A stretch of DNA of 64,000 bases from Odobenus rosmarus divergens (GCF_000321225.1 NW_004451859.1:6637-70636); one strand, 5' to 3'; positions 45,880-58,138 are shown, numbered from the stretch's first letter. The notes: generated by a model from the letters alone, not told the origin. Translations and numbers: made by a program.

Positions 45880-46275
45880 CTTGCCCCCAATATTCTATCA
45901 CCCCAACGACTGGCATGTCCTCAAGAGAAGCCATCTTTGTGTTCCTCCAACAGCTCCCTGCACCTGCAGTGCCATCCCTTGCCACTTATGCCTGATCAAC
46001 AGTTACTCATCCCAGCTGCCCTTTGACTTCCCAACCCCTGACCTCCCAGAACCTCTGCCTGCCCTGTAGCCCCGCCAGAGACACTGACCTCTTCCCATAG
46101 AGCCCACTGCAGCTGGTGCATACTGCTATGGAGTCACTTACGACCCGAGACGTTACATTTTGGTAATATGTTGTCACTTCCAACTAAATCTCAAGTTACT
46201 TAATCATGTCTTACTCATCTTAGTGCACTGCCTGACATGTACATTTTTTTTTTTGAATGAGTGACTAAATTAATG
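45880..46275 (+). mobile_element. LINE-2 3' end
   Basis: Pyrimidine-rich 3' region (cagttactcatcccagctgc, ttgacttcccaacccctgac) ending in tagtgcactgcctgacatgt and gaatgagtgactaaattaat, the order of an L2 3' end. The 111-residue frame at 45734-46069 lies largely in it. Confidence 0.55.
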
Positions 46276-47453
46276 AATCCATTTCCACAGAAGAACACAC
46301 TTCCCCTTTTGTTCTCCGTTATGAATCATGACAAGCGCACTACAGAGCTCAGCTGATAATGGGTCTATTTGTCCTGAACTGAGAAGCTGAGGTCTAATTT
46401 GTATTTCAGCCACACTGTTGGCTTCCTCATATATTAAGATAATGCTTTCAAGCACCCCATATTGTCAATTTATGTCCTATTTAATAAGGAGCCTATCATT
46501 TTTTTCGTTCCCTTGAGTCCTCAGTTAATCGTCATTCAATTTTTCACTCAACATTCTAGAGAACCCTATCTATTGTTGTCAAAACCCACACAGACTTGAT
46601 ACTTTGTGCACGTGATATGTTGCACATGCAGGACACTTAGATTTTGTACTGACCGACATGATTTTCAAGCCATCACTTGAGTATCTAACGTCAAAAATTA
46701 CCGCCTCATTTAAAGAGGGATTCACATAACTTTGTCTTGAATGAATCAGTGGCTTGGTATGATCCAACTCTCATTTTCTATGTCATGATCTGGTTTAATT
46801 TAACATTGATTGAACAAGCTGGGTAAATATAAATTGATTTTTTCAGGGATCAGGCTTGGATCCTTTGGCTCTATCTGTGGCTTATACCTCTCATCCATGA
46901 AGGAAAGAAATCAAGAAACAGAAGTGAAGCAATGCTATACTCACTGGGGAATCACTGGTCATCTAACACGTGTGCAGAAAGTGACACTGTCAAATAAGCA
47001 AAGGAAACATCAAGTGCTATGTTATTTAAAAGCAATATATCAGGTATCAGAGAGAAGGTATACCTTAGACCAGTTGACTTAGAAAAAAACTTACTGTCAG
47101 TACCTGGGCCTTTCCTTTCAATGTCCAATCCACTTGAAAAAGTACAGTAAAATTTCTGATAATGTCATTTGGCTAGAAAGTGTGATGCCACCATGGTATA
47201 TTCTAATTCAAGCATCAAGCACTCGAACTTGGGAGGGCCATCAACAGCTGACGTCTGGAAGAAGAGCACAGGAGATGCCAAAGGGTCTAGAAAATATGCC
47301 TTTGGTGGAATAGTTCATTCAACTGGCATGTTTTGCCAAGAACATAAGAGACTCACTTTTGCTTCCAACATGGCCAAGAAGTACAGACTGGCCCTGACCT
47401 TTGCAGATAACAGCTATAAACTTGGGGACAGAATACAAAAACAAAGCAAAGCA
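46276..47453. other. No gene seen
   Basis: The frame at 47169-47507 (MARKCDATMVYSNSSIKHSN) runs into the next SINE, so its C-terminus is repeat-derived. No domain found. Confidence 0.5.
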
Positions 47454-47655
47454 GGGGCACCTGGATGGTTCTGTCAGTTAAGCGTCTGCCTTCCGCTCAG
47501 GTCATGATCTCAGGGTCCTGGGACCGAGCCCCACGTCAAGCTCCCTGCTCGGCAGGGAGCCTGCTTCTCCCTCTCCCACTCCCCCTGCTTGTGTTCCCTC
47601 TCTCACAGTGCCTCTCTCTCTGTCAAATAAATAAATAAAATCTTAAAAAAAAAAA
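47454..47655 (+). mobile_element. SINEC, full length (gcgtctgcc subtype)
   Basis: ggggcacctggatggttctg head, cccactccccctgcttgtg body, A11 tail. No clean duplication is seen, unlike most copies here. Confidence 0.93.
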
Positions 47656-47929
47656 CCCACAGGGGAAAGTAGTCAGCATGCAGGAAATGGTGAAACCATC
47701 ACAACGGAGGGAGTATCTCACTAGGAATCCAGACACCTAGGCCCCTGCTGTGACAGATGCATGTGACTCTGAGACTACCCATCATTTCACTTTGTTCCCA
47801 TCGCTAGCACTGGTTCACTTACCACAGTGCATTCTGTTTATACATGGGTCTCATAAACACATGGTCTTCAAAAGGTAGAAACCATTATTTCTTTCTGATG
47901 GGACTGAAGTAAGTGTTTCATCAGTGCTT
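47656..47929. other. No gene seen
   Basis: Nothing recognised. Confidence 0.5.
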
Positions 47930-48830
47930 GTTGGGACAGAAGTTGTTTTTGAAGATTTTAGTTGGACTGGGTGAGGAGCCTATTGAATTAGGATGAGAGT
48001 TAGAAGCTGAAACCAAAATCAGTGTAAGGACTATTTCAGCAATCCAGATAGAAACTATAGGGAACCAATGCATATGGAGACTGGGAGATAAAAGTACTAA
48101 TTATGTAAATAAGTTTCTGTTGGCAGCGACAAGAACTGGATGAGTCATTTAAGCATAAAGGAGGAGTCACTAATGAGCTTGATGTTTCTACCTAGGGAAA
48201 ACATGTGGTTGGGACTGCCATTAGTTAAGCAATTGAAAGCAGAAAGATGGGGTTTGGGGAGTGTAAGGATTGGAAAAGTAGTAAGATTCCTCTGAGGTCT
48301 GTTTTATTCAAGTGCTTTTGAGCACTCAGTTGAAAACACTCTATAGTAACCTGGCAAAACAAGTGTGAAGCTGGGTTATTGATGGCAACTAACATGGGGA
48401 GGGGGTGGATGAAACTAGCTAGAGAGTGTTGCAAAGAAAGAAGAAAGGGTGGTCCCAAATTCTCAACCCCTAAGGGGGCAAGTGGAGAAATCGCTACAGC
48501 GGAGATAGAGCGTACTCAGTGGGCAGGAAGAAAAGCAACACAGCATCAGAAATCAGTGGGGACAAACCTTCAAGATGGAGGGAATAGTTATCACCACTAG
48601 AGCCCATGAAGAGATGAAGAGACAAGGACTAAGACACAATTAGATAGTTTGCAGTAGATATTTCAGTTCTGCAGCCAAAAGAGAACTCAGATGGCAGAGC
48701 ATTGAACAGGGGAATGAGGTTAAAGCAGATGTACCCTTTCCAGAAGTTTTATGATGTCGGGAAGGAGAGAGAGGACATTAAATATAGAAACAGGACCGAT
48801 ATACATTTTTTTTTTTTGGAAGGAGAGAGA
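47930..48830 (+). repeat. Ancient mammalian repeat, long fragment
   Basis: gactatttcagcaatccaga, gaggagtcactaatgagctt, and ggagggaatagttatcacca with a purine-rich character fit the internal part of the old family seen at 30450. T run at 48807-48818. Confidence 0.4.
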
Positions 48831-48984
48831 CTCAAGCATGTTTCTAGGGTCCAAAGAAGAGGCTATCACAATCGTCAAACATTACAGAGGGGGAGAAAGA
48901 ACCAAAAAGCAAAATCCTAGAGGAAACAAGGCTTTAAAATACAGACTGAGAAAAGACCATAGAAAGGAAAAAGGATATATCATC

Positions 48985-49010
48985 CTTCCATTCATTCATT
49001 CATTCACTCA
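48985..49010. repeat. (CATT)n microsatellite
   Basis: Four to five CATT units, then diverged CATA. Confidence 0.85.
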
Positions 49011-49019
49011 TACATACCT

Positions 49020-49150
49020 TCCCCCCAAAAAAAAACACATTTATTGAGCATCTACTATCTGCCAGGCCCTGTTCTAGATGCTTGGGATATATCCATGAAG
49101 AAAACAAAGAAGCCTGCCCTTATAAACCTCATATCCTAGCAAGGTTGATA
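49020..49150 (+). repeat. Ancient repeat, 5'-type fragment
   Basis: acatttattgagcatctact, gccaggccctgttctagatg and aacctcatatcctagcaagg are highly typical of an old dispersed mammalian repeat. It is the same class as 30450-30600. Confidence 0.6.
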
Positions 49151-49651
49151 AGGAGGGACATAAAATAACAAAGAACACTATAAACATATAAATTACGATT
49201 TGTTAGAAGATGCCAAATAACCATGGAATAATAACAGGGCATCATAAAAGAGATTGAGAGTGTCAAAATAGGGAACTGGGTTGCAATTTTTTAATAGCAT
49301 TGTCAAAGTATTCAAAGAGCGTATTCAAAAAGTAAGATAAATGAGGAGATTTGCCATGTGTTAATACGGGCAAAAAAAAAAAAAAAGAATGGGCACGGGC
49401 ATATCTATGGAAGAGGAGACATAAAATTTGTATTTTTAGAATCAGAGAAACAAAAAGATAAATTATCTATCAAAGGAAGAAATATTGCTGCAATTTAGTG
49501 ATATGCTTCTTGGTGGGAGGAGCCATTAAAAAGAATTCATCTCTTTCTGTGTGTTCCCTGGGGAGCCAAGCTAGTATCTTTGGTCTCAGTGTATTACACT
49601 TAGGACAGCAGTGGGGTGGCTGAAAGGTCAGGAGGCCCACAATTAATTAAT
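49151..49651. other. No gene seen
   Basis: Continuation of purine-rich DNA with an A run (49372-49385). Possibly decayed repeat. Confidence 0.45.
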
Positions 49652-49659
49652 AGGATCTG

Positions 49660-49779
49660 GAGGTACCTGGCTGCCTCAGTCGGTAGAGCATGCAACTCTT
49701 GATCTTGGGATCATGAATTTGAGCCCCACAGTAGGTGCCAAGATTGCTTAAATAAACTTAAAAAAAAAAAACAAAAAAC
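49660..49779 (+). mobile_element. SINEC, older short type
   Basis: ggtacctggctgcctcagtc head, catgcaactcttgatcttgg, gtgccaagattgcttaaata end. aggatctg at 49652-49659 and 49780-49787 is an 8-bp duplication core. Confidence 0.88.
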
Positions 49780-49787
49780 AGGATCTG

Positions 49788-51432
49788 CTTCCATCAGTCA
49801 CAGCCCAGAGAAGCTAACCGTGGAGTTCAATCTCACTATTACAAAACAACCAGGCAAGGAATTTCATAGTTATTACTCATACCTCTCTTTATTGATTCAT
49901 TCAGTCAGCAATAAATTATTATTAAAGCTTATTTACTCAAAATGTTAAGGCACATAGTAAATAAGGCCTCCAGACTCACGCGTGATGCAAATCTAAATAA
50001 AAAGACACACTACCTATGGAATTCCTCTTTCAACAAAAGGCAGCAACCCCATCCAAGAAAAGTCTGTCTAGTTGGTTTTTAAGATTTTTAAGGAAGTTTT
50101 TGAGGTTTCATCAGACCGAGAGAGGATGACTGCATACTTTCTATGTCCAGATTTCCCACCTGTTCTGTATTTTCAAGGACCAGTACAGCGTGGCTCCCAG
50201 TGGAAAATAGCATTGTTTTTACTGAGCTGATACACACTCAAAACTTCCCACAATGAAGACACCCGAAAGAGAAAAACTCAGATTGCCACAAAAGTCACTG
50301 CAGAAGCTGAGAAGCTCCACTATAAGGAAAAGTGATGGGGTGAGGCTAACAAAAGCTATTCTGATCTGCCCCCTGTCTGAAAGAACGCAGAGATATGGTA
50401 TCCTTCCTCTACCAACAGGGTCCTCACCCAGGGACTTGGACTCTGAAAACAACATTTAAATATGGTCTGTGACTTCTTAATTGTATTCCTCAAGGAAGCA
50501 GATCATGGCCCCCCTCAGTTGGTGTTTCTCTAAATCCATCCAGAGGCAACAAATCATCAGGCCAAATTTGGGAGGTAGGGAGGCATGCACTCAGGGATAC
50601 AGTCTAATCTAGCATGTGTAGACCCTACAGTGAGGTGCTGGAGTTGGGCATGGAAATTCCCTGGCAGAAAAATCCCTGGCAGGGGTTCGCCCTGTAATTA
50701 TAGCTTCTCATGGACTGCATCTGTTCAGAGCATCAGATAGCCAAGAACTGGGAGCAGGGGAGGCTCCCACCTCAGTCCAGTCAGGCTGAGTTACATAAAT
50801 GCCTGCTCAAAATGAGGAATCTGGCTGGATGCTGTCCACATCAATCTCTCCTCTAAATAGTAAATTTGATAAGGGGAATTCACCGGTACTCAAGTTGACA
50901 ATGAGTAAAGCCAAGGGAATTCCACACAGCTAGCCTTTTGACAAAGACAGAGTCTAGGTATTTCCTGCCTTGTTTGAAATAAAAGTGAGAAAAAAGCTTT
51001 GGACCTATGAGAATATATGCAGAAAGGGAGAGAAACATTCTCCTAAAGATTCAGAGAAATAGTGGGTGAGTGAAACGACTTATCACAAGAAATAGACAGT
51101 TATCTTGGGAAACGTGTATCCCTAAAGGACCCAAGAAACTATTGTCTATGTAAAGAAAATCACAAGAAGTAAAAGGCAAATTACAAATACAACAGGGTAA
51201 GTTGCAAAGATATTCAATTAGGATAAAAAAGGGAGCTTCATGCATTGCAAAAGAGTAGAAAGAAATGAAAATTTCACCAGATGAAGTAAAATCCTCACTA
51301 AAGAAAGAAAAAAGTAGTATTGTTACAGAATTTAAAATCATAGATGTGGGGGAAAAAATCTTAGGGAAGTGAGTCAAAGCCTAGGAATGGAAATATTCAT
51401 TTGTTGATAGAGAAGGCATTGAAGTAGGAGGT
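49788..51432. other. No gene seen
   Basis: About 1.6 kb without a confidently recognised repeat. Overlapping frames on both strands near 50219-50459 and a 108-codon minus frame at 51051-51377 lack domains. Confidence 0.5.
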
Positions 51433-51870
51433 TTGATAAAAATCAGAGGAGAGAGAGAGCAAAATCCAGATCATATTTCTAAATCCCACCCATCCTCATC
51501 TCCCAGTATTCATTTCCATGGCTTCCAGCATCCGAAAAATAAAATGGAAGTTACACCTCACTCTCAAAATATCACTTGGAGGGAGGGAGAAAACAGACTC
51601 CAATTAGGTATGATGAGTGCCAAAGAGAATCAACCCACATGGTGTCAGAGTATAAAGATCTGGACAGAGTCATTCAAACATGAGCAAGAGGAAGAGCTGA
51701 GGCATATGGTATTTCTGCAAGGCTTCTGGGCCGGGGGATGTCTCCCATTTGCCGTCCTCCCCACCCCCTCTCTCTTCACCTCCTCCTGCCTTCTCTATGC
51801 CCTGGAAGTTGACTGTTATGCACACGTGCCTTCTGTCTTCCCACTGGAAGACCCTTGCAAAAGGTTATAG
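51433..51870 (+). other. Unrecognised 145-codon open frame, probably not a gene
   Basis: The longest ATG-to-stop frame outside known repeats. It starts MIKIRGEREQNPDHISKSHP. Composition is uneven, with a polar first part and a hydrophobic stretch near residues 100-130. No signal peptide at the start, no known domain, no splice signals evident. Confidence 0.2.
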
Positions 51871-51879
51871 GAAAGGAGA

Positions 51880-52215
51880 AATTAAGATGAAGATATTCAT
51901 TCCCACCTCTCTCATATGACCTCCTATGACCTTGGATAAGCTTGTCTCTCTCTAGAAGGCCACAGTTTCTACCACGTGGGTTTTTCAGTAGCTCCCTTCT
52001 CTGGGCTCCAAGAACCATGCCCTTTTTGCCTCTTCAGGCCTGGGGGTGGGAGTGGCTCCCTGCTGATGCTGGCTGAAGGGTACTAGATTTTGTTGGTTTG
52101 GGCATTCCTCACTCCTGCTTATATCTTTGCAAACACTTTCTTTATTAAACTTCCTCAATTATTCCAATGTGCATGTAGCATTCATTTCCAACCAGGACCC
52201 TGACTGAAACATGTA
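51880..52215 (+). repeat. Possible ancient LTR-like repeat 3' end
   Basis: cttctctgggctccaagaac, ctttattaaacttcctcaat and accaggaccctgactgaaac resemble the end of an old mammalian dispersed repeat with an embedded polyadenylation-like region. Confidence 0.45.
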
Positions 52216-53098
52216 CTCAAGCAAATAAAGTAAGAGAAAGAGCACACCAAAGAGAGAAAAATTGCCTAGAATTGAAGAAAGTATAACCCAAGCAACAGAA
52301 GATTCCTTGCATATTTTTGCAATGCATTATGGAAGGCTGTAATTCAATGAACAAGAGCTCAAGGACAAGACTACCAAGTAAAGAATGAAATTTAAAAGGA
52401 GATATAAGAAATAAGACAATAAATTGATAACTTAATAACTAAGACATGAACAATTATCATTTATCACTAAGAATTAATTTCAAATGGCAAAAAAAATGAA
52501 TAGAGCTGAGAAGCAAATTAATGATATTGAGAAAGTCACAATGAATACAAAAGAAAAAATATAGCAATTAGAGAAGAAATGAGAGATGGAGAAGACAAAC
52601 ACAACACAAAGATAATCAAGTTCTCTGAAGTAAAGGACCCAAAAGTGATGCCCAAAATATTCCGACAGTTTCAAGACTTTTCTGAAAGGAAGGAAGAACT
52701 GAACTTGCAGATAAAAACAACTTCTTTTAATTAAATGGGTCAATACCAAGATTTCTAGGAAATAAACCTTAATGATAAAAAAAAAAGAACTCTTTAGTCA
52801 TCCAGATCTAGAGAACGAATTATCCACAAGCGTGAGAAATCACATGAGCCTCAGTCTCCCCCATAGCAGTAATCAATGCTAGATTTGGAGACATGTCTAC
52901 ATGACTAAGGGGAAGAAGTAGGAACCAACAATATCATACTCAGACAAGTTATAATCCAAGTTAAAGGCAACAAGAAGACACACTCATATGTGAGAACATC
53001 CAAGGACAATAAGGCCCACAAAAACTTTTTGGAAAAAAATAACCCATAATGAACTCCAGCCAAATAAGAAAAAAACTGGAAATAAAGCACAGAGCAAG
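52216..53098 (+). mobile_element. L1/HAL1-like ORF1-region fragment
   Basis: A-rich plus-strand sequence (gagaagcaaattaatgatat, tgaactccagccaaataaga, acaatatcatactcagaca) resembles decayed ORF1-type sequence of L1M or HAL1. Which one is not resolved. Confidence 0.5.
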
Positions 53099-53114
53099 AA
53101 TGAAGTTATGGCAG

Positions 53115-53321
53115 GGGCGCCTGGGTGGCTCAGCCATTAAGCGTCTGCCTTTGGCTCATGTCATGATCCCAGGGTCCTGGGATGGAGCCCCACCCACATC
53201 AGGCTCCCTGCTCTGCAGGAAGCCTGCTTTTCCCTTTCCCACTCCCCCTGCTTATGTTCCCTCTCTCGTTGTGTCTCTCTCTGTCAAATAAATAAATAAA
53301 ACCTTTTAAAAATTTTTAAAA
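53115..53321 (+). mobile_element. SINEC, full length (gcgtctgcc subtype)
   Basis: gggcgcctgggtggctcagc head, cccactccccctgcttatgt body, tail with ttttaaaaatttttaaaa. Perfect 16-bp duplication aatgaagttatggcag at 53099-53114 and 53322-53337. Confidence 0.96.
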
Positions 53322-53337
53322 AATGAAGTTATGGCAG

Positions 53338-54640
53338 AAGGCTTGGTAAAAAGTAGAATCCATCAGAAGATATTTGCAAATCATATATCCAATAAGGGGT
53401 TAATATCCAAAAAATATCAATCACTTACACAACTCAACAACAACAACAACAAAAAACAAATCATCTGATTGAAAAATGGACAGAGGACCCAAACAGACAT
53501 TTTTCCAAAGAAGACATACAGATGGGAAACAGACACAGAAAAGATGCTCAACGTCATTAGTCATCAGGAAAATGCAAATCAAAACCACAGTGAGATAGCA
53601 CCTCACACCTGTCAGAACAGGAAGAATCGAAAAGACAATAACAATGTGAAGATGTGGAGAAAAAGGAAACCTCGTGCACTGTTGTGGGAATGTAAATTAG
53701 TGCAGCCACTGTGGAATATAGTATGGAGGTGCCTCAAAAAATTAAAAATAGAAATACCATGTGAGGGGCGCCTGGGTGGTTCAGTCTGTTAAGTGTCTGA
53801 CTCTTGATTTTGGCTCAGGTTGTGATCTCAGGTTCCTGAGATTGAGCCCTGCGTTGGGCTCTGTGCTCAGTGGGGAGTCTCCTTGTCCCTTTCCCTCTGC
53901 TCCTCCCCGCCACCCTCAAATAAAGAAAGAAAATCTTCAAAAAAATAAAGAAAGAAAGAAAGAAAGAAAGACCATATTATCCAGCAATTCCACTGCTGGA
54001 TATTTACCTGAAGAAAATGAACACAAAAATTTGAAGAGGTATATTCACCCTTATGTTTATTGCAGTATTATTTACAATAGTCAAGATATGAAAGTAGCCT
54101 AACTGTCCATTGACTGATAAATGAATAATGAGGATGTGGTATATATGCAATGGAATATTATTCAGCAAAAAGAAAAAAAAAGAATGAAATCTTGTCCTTT
54201 GTGACGACATGATGGACCTAGAGGGTATTACATGAAGTGAAATAAGACAGAGAAAGATAAATACCATATGATTTTACTCATCTGTAGAATCTAAAAAATA
54301 AAACAAATCAACAAACAAAACAAAACAGGAACAAACTCCTAGACCCAGAGAATAAACTGGTGATTGCCACTGGGGACTGTGCTCAGGGGATGGGCAAAAT
54401 AGGTGAAGGGGATGAAGAGGTCCAAGCCTCCAGTTATCAAATAAATGTCACAGGGTTGAAAAGTACAGCCTAGGGAATATAGTCAATAATACTGCAGTAA
54501 CTTTGTGTGGTGACAGATGGTGGCTAGACATCATAGGGGTCATTTCATAATATATAAACATTTCAAATCACTATGATGTACACCTGAAACTAACAGGATA
54601 TTGTATGTTAATTATTTGTCAATAATTTTTTTTAATTCAC
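53338..54640 (+). mobile_element. LINE-1 (ORF2 tail and 3'UTR), split by a SINE
   Basis: gcaaatcatatatccaataa, gaaaaatggacagaggaccc, acctcacacctgtcagaaca, then after the SINE ccagcaattccactgctgga, gtatatatgcaatggaatat and the 3'UTR ending near gtatgttaattatttgtcaa. Includes (CAA)n at 53435-53455. Confidence 0.88.
53761..53965 (+). mobile_element. SINEC inside the LINE-1
   Basis: gcgcctgggtggttcagtct head with a rarer gtctgactcttgattttggc variant. GAAA-rich tail. gaaataccat (53751-53760) against gaaagaccat (53966-53975). It splits the L1 at a point where the ORF2 text resumes correctly. Confidence 0.93.
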
Positions 54641-54950
54641 ATGCATAAGGGCTCAGAATATATACCATCCAAATCCCCTTAAAATTTAAGAACACAAATC
54701 AGATAATCAACAAATGGATTAGCGCTGAGAGTTCATGAGTTGGAAAGTGACTGTTTAAAAGTAGTTCCTCTCCTGCTGGAAGTGAATTATAATGGCCAAG
54801 GCTCAACCCTGGAAATGCCCCCATTCAGGGACAGCAGCCAACTTCACAACCCAGGTGTATTCCCAGATGTCCGGTTTCCCCATCGAAACTAAGATTTCAG
54901 GGATTCTGGGAAATGCTGGCTGTGTGGAAGGGTGGCGATGGCACAATGAA
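54641..54950. other. No gene seen
   Basis: A 66-codon frame at 54792-54992 runs into the next SINE; unrecognised. Confidence 0.45.
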
Positions 54951-54963
54951 GATAACACTGTGC

Positions 54964-55166
54964 GGGGGCACCTGGGTAGCTCAGTTGGTTAAGCATCTGC
55001 CTTCAGCTCAGGTCATGACCCCAAGGTCCTGGGATTGAGCCCCGCATTGGGCTCCTTGCTCAGCAGGAAGCCTGCTTCTCCCTCTCCCTCTGCCCCTCCC
55101 CCCCCCGCTCATGCTCTCCTGTGCTCTCTCTCTGCGTCAAATAAGTAAATAAAAACTTTTAAAAAA
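54964..55166 (+). mobile_element. SINEC, full length
   Basis: gggcacctgggtagctcagt head and a cctctgcccctcccccccc body. gataacactgtg (54951-54962) against gaaaacactgtt (55167-55178). Confidence 0.93.
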
Positions 55167-55178
55167 GAAAACACTGTT

Positions 55179-55655
55179 GAAATCAAAGCCAGCTTATAAA
55201 AATAAGTGATCTAACATTTCCAAACCTGGGAAACATACAGTAAGTAGTTGAACAGCCACACTCAGAACAACTAGAAAATCCAGAGCTTTGGAAGCAATGA
55301 GAACTACAGGGACAGAAATTCTAGAGAGAAGAGAACCCTTCAGAAAGGAACTGAAGACCAAATGGGGGCAGGAGCTGATTCGGAAGGTGGTAGAAGCTTG
55401 GGAATCAGGCCCTGGCCCAGGCAGAGGACCCACGGTTGGGGGACAGAGACACCACTGAGCTTTCGGTTGTCATGGCAGGATATGTATACTTGAGGGGTTG
55501 AGACCAACTTGTACACTTGGGGGGTTCCAACACACGGGTGGTTTCCCATCAACATCTGCTGAGTTCCAAAGCTGTGCAGGGCAAGAGGCTATTGGGCTAA
55601 GAAGGAAATCTGAAGGCAAAGTAGAATGTTCTGCAGTCCCTTGGTGCTTAAAAAA
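55179..55655. other. No gene seen
   Basis: Short frames on both strands; possibly an old L1 5' region, unproven. Confidence 0.4.
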
Positions 55656-55670
55656 AAAAATACCTGCCCA

Positions 55671-55885
55671 AGGATGCCTGGGTGGCTGTCGGTTAAGTGT
55701 CTGCCTTTGGCTCAGGTCATGATCCCAGGGTCCTGGGGTCAAGTCCCTCATCGGGCTCCCTGCTCAGCGGGGAGTCTGCTTCTCTGCCTGCCACTACCCC
55801 TGCTTGTGCTCTCTCTCTCTCTCTCTGACAAATAAATAAAACCTTAAAAAGAGAGAGAGAGAAGAAAAGAAAAAGGGAAAAAAGG
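55671..55885 (+). mobile_element. SINEC with GA-rich tail
   Basis: gatgcctgggtggctgtcgg head (two bases short in the ctcag motif), tgcctgccactacccctgct body, tail turned into GAGA/AAAAG repeats (55848-55885). Perfect 15-bp duplication aaaaatacctgccca at 55656-55670 and 55886-55900. Confidence 0.95.
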
Positions 55886-55964
55886 AAAAATACCTGCCCA
55901 GAGGAAAAGCCTTATAAAATTAAAATCCCTAGAGGGTGAATAATTCACACAGATGAGCTGCAAT

Positions 55965-55985
55965 TGTTTTGTTTTGTTTTGTTTT
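55965..55985. repeat. (TTTTG)n repeat
   Basis: Four TTTTG units. Confidence 0.9.
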
Positions 55986-56482
55986 ATTGGTAAAGAGAAC
56001 ACCCCAATCTAAGCCAACGTAGAGACTTAGTATCCAGACTCGGGCCCCAGGAAAGGAACAGAAAAAACAGCAGAGTTTTGGTGGTTCTGTGGAGTTAGAG
56101 CAACACATGTGGAGACTAATCTCTCTAAAGAGATTGCAAACACACTGCTGGGCTTCCCTAGAATAATTGTCAAAGTCTGCAGCTCTGTGGGATAGGAAAA
56201 ATTAAAAGTTAGGCCTAAACTAAAAAGAAGAATAAAACCTCCATCCATCTCTCAGTCCCAAGATCAGTAATTGTCACACTCTCAAATGAAAGCCCAGAAT
56301 AGCCACAACCTTGGAACAGGGGAAAAACAGGTAGACTGGGTCTCACCCAAACTACAGCTCAGGGGCAAGTCTGATTTCATCTCTTGCTGAATCCAGGGAA
56401 TCATTTCCATACTTTTTTTTTTCCCCCTAGGTAAAGCCTCTCAGATGGAAAATAGCATCATCTGGTGTCTCCGACATTTTTT
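55986..56482. other. No gene seen
   Basis: A T10-C6-tag stretch at 56411-56429 looks like a 3' splice site, but nothing after it reads as an exon. Confidence 0.45.
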
Positions 56483-56486
56483 TTTA

Positions 56487-56642
56487 AAAGAGGATGGGGA
56501 GGGGCAGAGGGAGAGAGAGAATCTCAAGCAGGCTCCACACTGAGTGTGGTGCCCAATGGAGGGCTCGATCCCAGGACCCTGAGATCAGGACCTGAGTCAA
56601 AATCAAGAGTTGGATGTGTAACCAAGCCACCCAGGCGCCCCT
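56487..56642 (-). mobile_element. SINEC, minus strand, partial body
   Basis: Inverted: ggggcgcctgggtggcttgg head, ccattgggcaccacactcag, ending in the CT-rich part. Both flanks show tctccgac/ctctgac followed by a T run and aa, which fits a diverged duplication. Confidence 0.9.
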
Positions 56643-56659
56643 CTGACTTTTTTTTAACA

Positions 56660-57330
56660 AACAACATCCCATATTCAATAAGAAATTACTAGGCACACGA
56701 AGACACAGAATCCATATGACAAATACCAAAAGAAAAAATCACCAATAAAAGAAAACTCACTGATAATTCTGGATCCCGGATAATGGAGTGAGCAGAATCA
56801 AATGGACATTCTAGAACCGAAAATTGTAACATTGAAATCAAGGATCCAATAGGCAGTTTTAATAGCAGATTGAATCTAAGAGAAGAATTTATGAACTGGA
56901 AACATGGTTTAATAAAAATACCCAACCTAAACAACAAAAAGAAAAGAGAATGGAGAAAAATAATGATCTTCATATATTACAGCAATAATGTGGTTAAAAA
57001 CTCTTGTTTTTTTTTTTTTTTAAAAGATCCCATTTATATTGCAACAAAAATAACAAAGCACCTGAAAACAAACCTACAGAATAAATGTCCAGGAACTTTA
57101 TGGGAAAAGATGTTAAGACTTTACTAAAGGATGTAAGACAAGGCATGAATACATGCTGAGATAGATTGTGTCCATGCTAGAAAGACAATATTAAAATATA
57201 TAAATTCTACCTGAATTAATCTATATATACAAAAAATTTCCATCAAAATTCCAATAAGATTTGAAAATTCACTTTATGAAGAATCTCTCAAAACACTGGG
57301 GAAAGATGCAGGCTTTAATAAATGGTCATA
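56660..57330 (+). mobile_element. Old LINE-1 pieces (ORF1-like then ORF2-like)
   Basis: 56860-56975 has gagaagaatttatgaactgg of ORF1-type text. 57020-57260 has atcccatttatattgcaac, then catcaaaattccaataagat, of ORF2. The T run at 57007-57021 lies between them, so some of the element is lost. Confidence 0.6.
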
Positions 57331-58030
57331 GAACAACCAACTATCCAGCTAGGGGAAAAAGTAGGCTTCTATCTCAACATTTCCTCACGTCTCATGCCTC
57401 TGTATTTTTCTATGTATCCATACCCATTACTGGGCTCATAAATAAGAATTAGAACCCTTGACAGATGAGAAATTATAGCGGGAGTGAGAGATGCAAGAAA
57501 ATGGATGAGATCAGTTTGAACATTTTAATCACAGTCCAAAACATGTTCAGGAGAATACCACTGAAAATGTTGGAAGAGATACAAAGAGTGCTCCATTACC
57601 AGAGATGATAAATACAAGGAACAAGGAGCTGAGGGCAAGGGACAGAATTCTTAGCTGGCATGCTGTAGCAGGATCATCTGAGTGAGAAGACATACCACAC
57701 ATTTTCCACTCATCCCCAGCCAGAGTAGGCAACAATGAAAGTGTTTGCCATCAGGAAGGACAAGAGACTGTGAGAGCTTATTTGGAGGTGGTCTGTATCT
57801 CCACTGGGTTAGAAACATCCAGGGAGATCGTGGAATACCCAGATCTTAAATAAGAGGCCAGGAAGAACCACATGTTGCATTATATCATAAGAGTTTAACA
57901 AAGTTGCTTGTTAGGTCAATGTATTAAAATCAAGATCCATTAGTGAAACCAATTAGAAAATGTGGTAAAATAAAACCTGTCCCTTCCAAAATAGAAACCA
58001 CCACCATAACATAACTGGAACTAAACATGA
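57331..58030. other. No gene seen
   Basis: No exon or named repeat. Flanked by L1 pieces, so it may be an older insertion or host DNA. Confidence 0.45.
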
Positions 58031-58036
58031 TAGGTT

Positions 58037-58128
58037 GAGGCGCCTGGATCAGTCGGTGGAGCATGTGACTCTTGATCTCAGGGTTGTGAGTTCGAGTCCC
58101 ACATCGAGTATAGGGATTACTTAAAAAT
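58037..58128 (+). mobile_element. SINEC, older short type (first of a tandem pair)
   Basis: aggcgcctggatcagtcggt head (a short deletion removes ggtggct), gttgtgagttcgagtcccac, tagggattacttaaaaataa end. Confidence 0.88.
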
Positions 58129-58138
58129 AAAATTTAAG

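Noticed and set aside
45734..46069. 111-codon frame rich in Pro, Cys and Leu
   Set aside because: Mostly overlaps an L2-like pyrimidine-rich 3' end.
47169..47507. 112-codon frame as a gene
   Set aside because: Its C-terminal part is SINE sequence and the remainder has no recognised family.
51433..51870. 145-codon frame as a gene
   Set aside because: No domain, no splice or promoter evidence; close to an old repeat and within chance expectation for 64 kb.
56411..56429. 3' splice site (polypyrimidine tract then tag)
   Set aside because: No exon-like frame or downstream donor; T/C runs are common here.
7873..56729. Family of similar short proteins (WVAQLVKRLPSAQVMI-like) at many sites
   Set aside because: They are sense translations of the SINE head and body, repeated because the SINE is repeated; not genes.
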